This document shows, piece after piece, positions 17,780 through 23,763 of a stretch of 64,000 bases of DNA (position 1 is the first letter of the stretch; the number at the start of each line of letters is the position of its first letter). Source of the stretch: Actinomycetes bacterium. GTDB taxonomy: Bacteria > Actinomycetota > Actinomycetes > Actinomycetales > Cellulomonadaceae. A program made the translations under genes and the position numbers. The stretch lies in the NCBI GenBank assembly GCA_021778635.1, contig JAJYCD010000004.1, positions 17,210 to 81,209 on the forward strand, read 5' to 3'. The notes below the pieces were generated by a model that was given only the letters and a program-made list of their open reading frames with translations, was not told the DNA's origin and made no database searches.

Positions 17780-18583
17780 TCACGTGCCCGGCACCGGGTC
17801 ACCCTCCGCTGCGACGATCGGTGGCCGCCCCGACGTCGCGCGGTCGGCACTGCCCGACGTCGCGCGGTCGGCGCTGCCCGACGTCCCGCCGCGGCGCTGT
17901 GCCACGACCCCGGAGGCGATCAGCGCCTGTCCGACGACGTAGGTGAGCATGACCCAGAATCCGTGCTGGGGCACCGCGTACCAGGACGTGAACGCGTGCA
18001 GGGCGATCAGCGAGTCCGATACGAGGAAGATCGCGCCACCGAGGGCGACGCGTCCGTTCACCCCGGTCGCGAGCGCTGCCATCGAGACCAGGCAGACGCC
18101 GTAGACGACGGTCGGGATGAGGAGCGACCCCGCGCCCGGCGCGCACGCCACGACGAGGGCGACGAGAGCGCCGCCGTACGCGACCGCACCGGCCGGACGC
18201 CACCGAGGACGCGCGGACGAGCCGGGGCGCGGCGACCTCACCGCCGAGCGCGCTCGGAAGGGCCAGAACGCCGCGATGTAGCAGAGCTGCGCGCACAGGA
18301 AGAACCCGACCATCACGAGGAAGCTCGAGCTCGAGGGGACGAGGTCGGGGACCGTGTCGCCGAGCCAGGACGCCGCCAGGGCCGCGAGGGTCAGGCGCAC
18401 GAGCCGCCCACGAGGTCGGGCGGAGGCCGCGGCGAGGACCCAGCCGGCAAGGAGCGGCATGAGGAACCACTGGGTGACGTCCGCGAGCCGGATCGAGGAC
18501 GTCACCAGGGCGCCGAGCTGCACCGCGGACGTCGCGACGAGCAGCCCGGCGAGGACGCGGGTCGACCGTGACGACGTCAGCAC
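17780..18583 (-). CDS. YhhN family membrane protein (lysoplasmalogenase-like)
   Basis: A 267-aa polytopic protein with seven or eight predicted membrane helices (for example VLAGLLVATSAVQLGALV, FLVMVGFFLCAQLCYIAAF, LIPTVVYGVCLVSMAALA, FWVMLTYVVGQALIASGVV). SWLGDTVPDLV, GAIFLVSDSLIAL and the C-terminal WVMLTYVVGQALI match the YhhN family. Characterised members hydrolyse the vinyl-ether bond of lysoplasmalogens; the Asp residues in GD and SDS are the usual catalytic candidates. The cytoplasmic tail contains an 8-residue repeat (SGSADRAT) made by an in-frame 24-bp DNA duplication. The start is ATG 18583. Confidence 0.85.
   Translation of the reverse strand: MLTSSRSTRVLAGLLVATSAVQLGALVTSSIRLADVTQWFLMPLLAGWVLAAASARPRGRLVRLTLAALAASWLGDTVPDLVPSSSSFLVMVGFFLCAQLCYIAAFWPFRARSAVRSPRPGSSARPRWRPAGAVAYGGALVALVVACAPGAGSLLIPTVVYGVCLVSMAALATGVNGRVALGGAIFLVSDSLIALHAFTSWYAVPQHGFWVMLTYVVGQALIASGVVAQRRGGTSGSADRATSGSADRATSGRPPIVAAEGDPVPGT
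17831..17884. repeat. In-frame 24-bp tandem repeat in the YhhN gene tail
   Basis: Two copies of a 24-bp unit, differing at one base, fill 17831-17878 and a partial third copy continues to about 17884. The length is a multiple of three, so it extends the C-terminal tail (SGSADRAT twice) without breaking the frame. Confidence 0.85.
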
Positions 18584-18676
18584 CCCACGGACCTCTCTGC
18601 CAGGGTCACCCCGGCGCCACGGGGCCGTGACGACGTCGGGACGACGCGGTTCGAGCGTGCGGCCGTCGACCGCAGG

Positions 18677-20188
18677 TCACCAGTCTGCAGGCTGGTAGTC
18701 CTTGAGGAAACACCCGACGAGGTCCTCGCCCGCCTCGCCCCGGACGATCGGGTCGTAGACGCGTGCTGCCCCGTCGACCAGGTCGAGCGGGGCGTGGAAC
18801 CCCTCCTCGGCCAGACGCACCTTGGTCGGGTGCGGGCGCTCGTCGGTGATCCACCCGGTGTCGACGCTCGTCATGAGGATGCCGTCCTCGGCGAGCTCCG
18901 CGGCACTCGTCCGGGTGAGCATGTTGACGGCGGCCTTGGCCATGTTGGTGTGCGGGTGACCCGGTCCCTTGTAGCCGCGCGAGAAGACGCCCTCCATGGC
19001 GGAGACGTTGACGACATAGGTGCGACGGGCGGTGGACGCCCGCATCGCCCCGCGCAGGCGACTGACCAGGATGAACGGCGCCGTCTGGTTGCAGAGCTGG
19101 ACCTCGAGCAGCTCCATCGGGTCGACCTCGTCGACGGTCGCGACCCAGCTGTTGGTGTGGTGCGTGTCGGGGACGAGGCCGCCCGCGTCGATCGACGTGC
19201 CGGCCACGAGTCGGCTCAGTGAGGCGGCCTCGGCGGTCAGTGCCTGAGCCGTCACCTCGTGCGCCGCCTCGATCGCGAGCGACGGGCTCGTGAGGGTGGT
19301 CACCGAGCCTGCGAGTGCGCGGGGGTGCGCGTCGCTGGTGCGTCCCAGGTTCGTGATCTGCGGCAACGGGCCGTCAGGGAGCGGGGTGAGCTCGGCGTCC
19401 ACGAGCCGTGCGTACGATCCGGGCGACCGGCGCACCGTCTGCGCGGCGTTGTTGATCAGGATGTCGAGCGGTCCGGCCGCAGCCACGGCGTCCGCGAGGG
19501 CGACGACCTGCGTCGGGTCGCGCAGGTCGATGCCCACGATCGACAGCCGGTCGAGCCACTCCGGGCTGTCGGCGAGGGCGGCGAACCGACGCGCGGCGTC
19601 GCGCGGGAACCGCGTGGTGATCGTCAGCTGCGCGCCGTCGCGCAGGAGCCGCAGCGCGATGTACATGCCGATCTTGGCCCGTCCGCCGGTGAGCAGGCCT
19701 CGGCGGCCGGTGAGGTCGGTGCGTGCCTCGCGCTTCGCGTGGTTGAACGCCGCGCAGGTCGGGCACAGCTGGTGGTAGAACGCATCGACCTCGGTGTAGA
19801 GCTGCTTGCAGATGTAGCACGGGCGTGCGCGCATCAGCGTCCCGGCGGTCGCCCCGCGTGCGGAGGAGACGAGCGGGATCCCCTGGGTCTCGTCGTCGAT
19901 CCGACCCGGGCTGCCGGTGGCGGTGGCCGCGACCACCGCGCGGTCGGCGCTGCTCACGGTCTCCCGCTTCTCGGTGCGACGCTGCTTCTTGACCGCCTTG
20001 AAGAGCCCCGACGTCGCGCGCCGCGCCACCGCGTGGTGCGGGTGGTCGTGCGGGAGCTCGACGAGGGCGTCGACGACCCGCAGGAACGTGGCGAGATCGG
20101 CCGGGTCGATGCCGGTCGCGGGCTCGGGCCCCTCCGACGGGGCGCCGTCGACGGCGTCGAGAGGGGCGCGCGCCTGCGTGGGTGTCAT
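18677..20188 (-). CDS. SDR-fold oxidoreductase with N-terminal four-Cys zinc module
   Basis: A 503-aa protein. Residues 1-110 are charged and unassigned. Residues 124-145 hold a CYIC-x14-CPTC pair (Cys124, 127, 142, 145) that looks like a zinc ribbon. Residues 160-500 are a Rossmann SDR domain: LLTGGRAKIGMYIALRLL for the dinucleotide, DILINNAAQT, then VVNVSAMEGVFS. The usual YxxxK is not seen; the segment reads HPHTNMAKAAVNML, with Thr where the catalytic Tyr should be and a longer Ser-to-Lys spacing. It may be a catalytically altered SDR or a binding protein. The zinc module and insertions make it larger than a normal 250-aa SDR. The start is ATG 20188. Confidence 0.8.
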   Translation of the reverse strand: MTPTQARAPLDAVDGAPSEGPEPATGIDPADLATFLRVVDALVELPHDHPHHAVARRATSGLFKAVKKQRRTEKRETVSSADRAVVAATATGSPGRIDDETQGIPLVSSARGATAGTLMRARPCYICKQLYTEVDAFYHQLCPTCAAFNHAKREARTDLTGRRGLLTGGRAKIGMYIALRLLRDGAQLTITTRFPRDAARRFAALADSPEWLDRLSIVGIDLRDPTQVVALADAVAAAGPLDILINNAAQTVRRSPGSYARLVDAELTPLPDGPLPQITNLGRTSDAHPRALAGSVTTLTSPSLAIEAAHEVTAQALTAEAASLSRLVAGTSIDAGGLVPDTHHTNSWVATVDEVDPMELLEVQLCNQTAPFILVSRLRGAMRASTARRTYVVNVSAMEGVFSRGYKGPGHPHTNMAKAAVNMLTRTSAAELAEDGILMTSVDTGWITDERPHPTKVRLAEEGFHAPLDLVDGAARVYDPIVRGEAGEDLVGCFLKDYQPADW

Positions 20189-20386
20189 GTGTCCTGCTTC
20201 TTCCGACGTCGTCCGACCTCGTCCGATGAGCGTTCGCCGGTACGCACCGGCTCGGCGAGGTCCACGGGCGGGTGCGGGGGAGCGAGCGGGACGGGCGGGA
20301 GGTGTTCCCGTGTCGTCGCGCGCTCGGTGCCGGTGCCCAGACTACCGTCGGGTCCCGGACAGCGGGTTCTCGGTGGAAGGAACGAC

Positions 20387-21010
20387 ATGAGTCTGCTCGA
20401 CCTCGTGGGCTGGGTGGGTTCGGCGATCCTGGTGTGGTCCCTGCTCCAGACCCGGATCCTGCGACTGAGGCTCATCAACCTCGTCGGATCGCTGATCCTC
20501 GTCGCGTTCAACATCGGTGTCGGCGTGTGGCCGATGGTCGGCCTCAACACGGTGCTCGTCGGGATCAACCTGTTCTACCTTCGCGCCCTGCTGCGATCCC
20601 GGCACTCGACGACCTCGTACGCGGTCGTCGAGGTCGAGCCCGACGACGCGTACCTCGGATACCTGCTCGGCCGCCACGCGACCGACATCCGTGAGTTCTC
20701 CGCCGACTTCAGGCCGGACGCGCCTCGGACCGGTGAGGCCTACCTGATCCTGCGTGACGAGGAGACGGTCGGGTACGTGCTGCTGCACGACGCGGGGTCC
20801 GGCGTGGCTCAGATCGACCTCGACTACGTGACGGCGCGCTACCGCGACTTCACACCCGGCGAGTTCGTGTTCCGGACGAGCAGGCTCCTCGTCGACAAGG
20901 GGTACACGCGCGTCGTCAGCGCACCCGGCGCGGAGGGTGCGTACTACGCAGGGATCGGGTTCGAGCGCGTCGGCGACCGCTATCGGCTGGATCTCGCGGC
21001 GTCGACCTGA
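20387..21010 (+). CDS. YgjV-like membrane segment fused to a GNAT-like acetyltransferase domain
   Basis: A 207-aa protein. The first 75 residues contain three short membrane helices (LLDLVGWVGSAILVWSLLQ, LRLINLVGSLILVAFNIGVG, WPMVGLNTVLVGINLFYL), as in YgjV-type proteins. The rest looks like a GNAT fold: a central strand (GEAYLILRDEETVGYVLLHD), then FRTSRLLVDKGYTRVVSAPG and YYAGIGFERVGDRYRLDL. Acetyl-CoA would be used on the cytoplasmic side of the membrane; the acceptor is unknown. ATG 20387 has GGAAGGAA upstream. The gene is divergent from the SDR gene (198-bp gap) and lies 94 bp before trxA. Confidence 0.8.
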   Translation: MSLLDLVGWVGSAILVWSLLQTRILRLRLINLVGSLILVAFNIGVGVWPMVGLNTVLVGINLFYLRALLRSRHSTTSYAVVEVEPDDAYLGYLLGRHATDIREFSADFRPDAPRTGEAYLILRDEETVGYVLLHDAGSGVAQIDLDYVTARYRDFTPGEFVFRTSRLLVDKGYTRVVSAPGAEGAYYAGIGFERVGDRYRLDLAAST

Positions 21011-21066
21011 GCGAGCCGGTTGGCGCCGGCCCCGCAGAGGGGGAATAGTGCGGTCACGAGACCGTT

Positions 21067-21082
21067 ATACCCCCGAGGGTAT
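21067..21082. promoter_or_regulatory. CsoR/CstR-type operator upstream of trxA
   Basis: A 16-bp dyad, ATACCCC-CG-AGGGTAT, with 6 of 7 arm pairs matching. It ends 22 bp before the trxA ATG. It shares its pattern with the sites at 22556, 25926 and 45243. GC-rich dyads with this flank and centre are known targets of CsoR/CstR-family repressors, one of which is encoded 500 bp downstream. Confidence 0.75.
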
Positions 21083-21104
21083 TTGCCGACCGTGAGGAGC
21101 CAGC

Positions 21105-21473
21105 ATGTCCACCGTCAACCTGACCGAGAGCGTCTTCGAGAAGACGGTCGTCGACAACGAGATCGTTCTCGTCGACTTCTGGGCCGCGTGGTGCGGGCCG
21201 TGCCGGATGTTCGCACCGGTGTTCGAGAAGGCGTCCGAGACGCACACGGACATCGTGTTCGCGAAGGTCGACACCGAGGCCGAGCGGTCGCTCGCCGCGC
21301 AGGCGGGCATCTCCTCGATCCCGACGCTGATGGCGTTCCGCGACGGGATCCTCGTGTTCTCGCAGCCGGGAGCTCTCCCGGGCGAGTCTCTCGAGCAGCT
21401 CATCACGGGGATCCGCGGTCTCGACATGGACGACGTCCGGGCCAAGGTCGCCGCCCACAGCGCGGCGTCCTGA
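21105..21473 (+). CDS. trxA: Thioredoxin
   Basis: A 122-aa thioredoxin with the redox motif WCGPC (Cys30, Cys33) after the buried strand VLVDFWAA, and the cis-Pro in SSIPTLMAF. It reduces disulfides and also protein persulfides in the cytoplasm. The operator at 21067-21082 is immediately upstream, and a CsoR/CstR-type repressor gene follows after 104 bp. This copy therefore looks dedicated to reactive-sulfur stress rather than general housekeeping. GTGAGGAG sits before the ATG. The C-terminal extension (LDMDDVRAKVAAHSAAS) is slightly longer than in E. coli TrxA. Confidence 0.95.
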   Translation: MSTVNLTESVFEKTVVDNEIVLVDFWAAWCGPCRMFAPVFEKASETHTDIVFAKVDTEAERSLAAQAGISSIPTLMAFRDGILVFSQPGALPGESLEQLITGIRGLDMDDVRAKVAAHSAAS

Positions 21474-21577
21474 CCGATGGGCAGCTCCCAGGACCGCGCA
21501 CCCGTGACCGGAGTCTCACAGTGATCCAGCTGACCGACGGGGTATCCTTCGCGAGCGACGCGTTGAAGGGAGTCGGC

Positions 21578-21841
21578 ATGGAGCTCGACCCGGCCGAGAT
21601 GGGCAAGGTCATCAACCGGCTCAAGAGAGCGCAGGGTCAGCTCGGCGCCGTTCTTCGCATGCTCGAGGAGGGCAGGAACTGCGAGGACATCGTCACGCAG
21701 CTCTCGGCGGTGAGCCGCGCCCTGGACCGCGCCGGCTTCGCGATCATCGCGACCGGCATGCGTCAGTGCCTCATCGAGTCGGACGGCCAGGAGACGCTGG
21801 ACGTCCAGAAGCTCGAGAAGCTCTTCCTCTCGTTGGCGTGA
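21578..21841 (+). CDS. CsoR/RcnR-family repressor, probably CstR-like persulfide sensor
   Basis: An 87-aa all-helical repressor of the CsoR family (RLKRAQGQLGAVLRMLEEGRN; DIVTQLSAVSRALD). Copper-sensing CsoR binds Cu(I) with Cys-His-Cys. Here Cys35 and Cys64 are kept with the standard 29-residue spacing, but the His four residues before the second Cys is Gly60. Loss of that His with both Cys kept is the pattern of CstR, which senses persulfide through cysteine cross-links. Rhodanese and MBL genes carrying matching operators support this. ATG 21578 has AAGGGAG upstream; longer in-frame starts lack that. A degenerate half-site (GGGGTAT, about 21538-21544) may allow weak autoregulation. Confidence 0.88.
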   Translation: MELDPAEMGKVINRLKRAQGQLGAVLRMLEEGRNCEDIVTQLSAVSRALDRAGFAIIATGMRQCLIESDGQETLDVQKLEKLFLSLA

Positions 21842-22470
21842 CGCAGCCGAGCCGATCCATGGACTCCGCCGGTTGGGATGCCCGCTACGCGGGCACGGAT
21901 CTCGTCTGGTCGCCCGAGCCGAACGTCTGGGCGGTCGAGGTTCTCGGCGGCCGTGCGCCCGGAGCGGCTCTCGATCTCGGTACCGGTGAGGGGCGCCACG
22001 CCCTGTGGCTCGCCCAGCACGGCTGGGACGTGACGGCGGTCGACTTCTCCGGCGAGGCGATCCGCAAGGCGAAGGCCGTGCAGGCCGATCGTGCGCCGCA
22101 GACCGCGGGACGCATCACCTGGCTCCAGGAGGACGTCGTCCGCTACGTCCCTCCGGCGCGAGCGAGCGCGGCCGTCATGATGATGTACCTGCACCTGGAC
22201 GCCGTGTCGCGCCGGGTCGTCGTGCGCAACGCCGCGTCGGCCCTCGCGGTCGGCGGGGTGCTCCTGGTCGTCGGGCACGACGCCACGAACCCGACCGAGG
22301 GCTCGGGGGGTCCGTCGAACCCGGACGTGCTCTTCAGCGCAGCAGACGTCGTGGTCGATCTCGCCGGGCTCCCGGGCCTGACGGTCACGCGCGCCGAGCG
22401 GGTGCGGCGTGCCGTCGGAGCGGGTCGGCCGGCTCTGGACGCGCTGGTCGAGGTCATCCGCACCGCATGA
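21838..22470 (+). CDS. Class I SAM-dependent methyltransferase
   Basis: A 210-aa methyltransferase with motif I ALDLGTGEGRHALWLA, an acidic residue ending strand 2 (VTAVDFS) and motif IV-like AAVMMMYLHLDA. It has the size and layout of small thiol or tellurite-type methyltransferases (TehB-like). GTG 21838 overlaps the repressor stop as GTGA. ATG 21859 is an alternative, since neither has a clear ribosome binding site. Coupling to the CstR-like repressor suggests a role in reactive-sulfur metabolism, for example S-methylation of sulfide or a thiol. That is inference; the acceptor is unknown. Confidence 0.85.
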   Translation: MTQPSRSMDSAGWDARYAGTDLVWSPEPNVWAVEVLGGRAPGAALDLGTGEGRHALWLAQHGWDVTAVDFSGEAIRKAKAVQADRAPQTAGRITWLQEDVVRYVPPARASAAVMMMYLHLDAVSRRVVVRNAASALAVGGVLLVVGHDATNPTEGSGGPSNPDVLFSAADVVVDLAGLPGLTVTRAERVRRAVGAGRPALDALVEVIRTA

Positions 22471-22555
22471 TCCGGCGTGCGTCGACGAGCCCGTCGGCGT
22501 GCCGAGTACAGGAGGCTCCCAGGCGGTCCGACAGGCGGACACGACTGGCGATCGG

Positions 22556-22571
22556 ATACCCCCCGGGGTAT
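22556..22571. promoter_or_regulatory. Perfect CsoR/CstR-type operator
   Basis: ATACCCC-CC-GGGGTAT is a perfect 7-bp dyad with a 2-bp centre. It lies 37 bp upstream of the small Cys-rich gene at 22609 and is the cleanest of the four sites in the window. Confidence 0.82.
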
Positions 22572-22608
22572 GCTTGGACCATCAGACACCACCACTGAGG
22601 AGTGAGCT

Positions 22609-22725
22609 ATGTGTAGTCCGGCCCGTTGCAGCCGCTGTGGCAAGGTCACCTGGTCCGGCTGCGGGATGCACGTCGACGCCGTGATGGCGAACGTCGAGCC
22701 GTCGCAGCGTTGCACCTGCCGCTGA
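22609..22725 (+). CDS. 38-aa Cys-rich small protein under the CstR-type operator
   Basis: A very short gene: ATG at 22609 with GAGGAG eight bases upstream, TGA at 22723-22725. The 38-aa product has six cysteines (positions 2, 7, 10, 18, 35, 37), including CSRC, SGCG and a final CTC. It looks like a tiny zinc-ribbon or thiol-rich peptide. There is no membrane segment. The perfect operator just upstream and the good ribosome binding site make it more than a chance frame. It may bind zinc or carry sulfane sulfur, but no function is established. It leads a small unit with two genes of unknown function. Confidence 0.75.
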   Translation: MCSPARCSRCGKVTWSGCGMHVDAVMANVEPSQRCTCR

Positions 22726-22775
22726 TCCACCGGCGGTCCGTCGGCGCCCCGGGTGCCGTCACGGACCCGAGTTCG

Positions 22776-23180
22776 GTGCTGACCGGACGCGAGGCGTTCC
22801 TGGCGAAGCTCCAGGAGCGCGAGCAGATGGCCCGTGAGCGGCTCAGCGCCGCCACGGGCCATCTGTCTCTCTGCCGGGTCCCGGCCGCGGCGGGTGATGT
22901 CAACGGCGTGCGCGGCGTCGACGGGCCCGGCGCGCCGGGCGTCGAGGCGCGCAGCGCGAAGTACCACGAGGGCGCGGCGGTCGCGCTGGCCGACGTGCGC
23001 CGCGCCGTCCGGTCGAGGCAGGACGACGAGGTCCGCTCGGCGATCGCCGCAGTTCGGTCGACCTGGCGCGCGCAGGTCGACCTGCCCGGCCGTCGTTCGA
23101 CGGCCTGGGTCGACTATCTCGAGGGCGGCCGCGACGCCCTCGACCGGCTCGACGAGCTCGAGGACAAGGACATGTCATGA
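22776..23180 (+). CDS. Hypothetical protein
   Basis: A 134-aa charged, helical protein (EAFLAKLQEREQMARERLSAA, AVALADVRRAVRSRQDDEVRSAI, GRDALDRLDELEDKD) with a coiled-coil look and no recognised domain. It has no signal peptide or membrane helix. The start is uncertain: GTG 22776 gives the length stated, while ATG 22827 has AGGAG nine bases upstream and would remove 17 residues. Its stop overlaps the next gene as ATGA. It is 50 bp downstream of the Cys-rich gene, so it is probably under the same operator. Confidence 0.55.
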   Translation: MLTGREAFLAKLQEREQMARERLSAATGHLSLCRVPAAAGDVNGVRGVDGPGAPGVEARSAKYHEGAAVALADVRRAVRSRQDDEVRSAIAAVRSTWRAQVDLPGRRSTAWVDYLEGGRDALDRLDELEDKDMS

Positions 23181-23599
23181 ACCCGCTGCAGACCGCGCCG
23201 CGCCCGGTGCCGCCACGGCGCCTCGTCGTCGCCGGCAGGTGGCCGCGCCGCCGGCTGCTCGCGGGCCTCGTCGCCGCGCCCGTCGTGGGTGCGGCGCTGA
23301 TCGCCGTGGGCGGCGGGCTGCCCGGTCCGGTCGGGTGGACGGTCCTCGTCGGTGTGGCCGCCGTCATCGGCGCCGCGACGCTCGCCAGCTACGTGCCGAT
23401 GCGGGGGGCGGGTCGGCGCCTGGACATCGGCTGCACCCCGTGCGCCGTCGTCGCCGCACTGACCCTCGTGGGCGCCGCGGGGGTCCTCGGTGGATCGGCG
23501 CACGACGTCGCGTCCGCCGGGCTCGCCGTGGGCATCGTCGCATTCGGCCTCCTGCAGCGCATGACCGACCCGGAGACGTGCCCCGTCCCGCCTCGCTGA
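23177..23599 (+). CDS. Four-helix membrane protein with CTPC motif
   Basis: A 140-aa protein with about four membrane helices (LLAGLVAAPVVGAALIAVGG, VGWTVLVGVAAVIGAATLASYV, CAVVAALTLVGAAGVLGG, ASAGLAVGIVAFGLL). A CTPC motif lies at the membrane edge and another Cys near the C-terminus (PETCPVPP). No named family is recognised. ATG 23177 overlaps the stop of the preceding gene by 4 bp. The CxxC at the membrane is in keeping with the redox-sulfur neighbourhood, but no role is shown. Confidence 0.6.
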   Translation: MNPLQTAPRPVPPRRLVVAGRWPRRRLLAGLVAAPVVGAALIAVGGGLPGPVGWTVLVGVAAVIGAATLASYVPMRGAGRRLDIGCTPCAVVAALTLVGAAGVLGGSAHDVASAGLAVGIVAFGLLQRMTDPETCPVPPR

Positions 23600-23640
23600 A
23601 CCCGCCCGGGGCATGCCGTGGAGAGCGACCCGACCGTCGG

Positions 23641-23709
23641 CCGCCCCGCCGTGACCGGCCGAACCGCCCCGCCGTGACCGGCCGAACCGCCCCGCCGTGA
23701 CCGGGCGAA
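23641..23709. repeat. Three 23-bp tandem repeats between convergent genes
   Basis: The first two copies are identical and the third differs at one base; the core of each is CCGCCCCGCCGTGACCGG. They fill the gap between the 23177-23599 gene and the CoADR gene. No hairpin or coding sense was noticed. Confidence 0.9.
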
Positions 23710-23763
23710 CGGCGGAGCGGCCGCGCGGAACCGGTCACCCGGTCCGCGCAGCCGCCCCGGTCC

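Noticed and set aside
19259-20386. Possible 375-aa N-terminal extension of the YgjV-GNAT gene
   Set aside because: This part is antisense to the SDR gene and has no membrane or enzyme features. ATG 20387 has a good ribosome binding site.
21538-21544. GGGGTAT upstream of the repressor gene as a fifth full operator
   Set aside because: Only one arm is present; the expected partner arm matches at about 3 of 7 positions, so it is mentioned only as a possible weak half-site.
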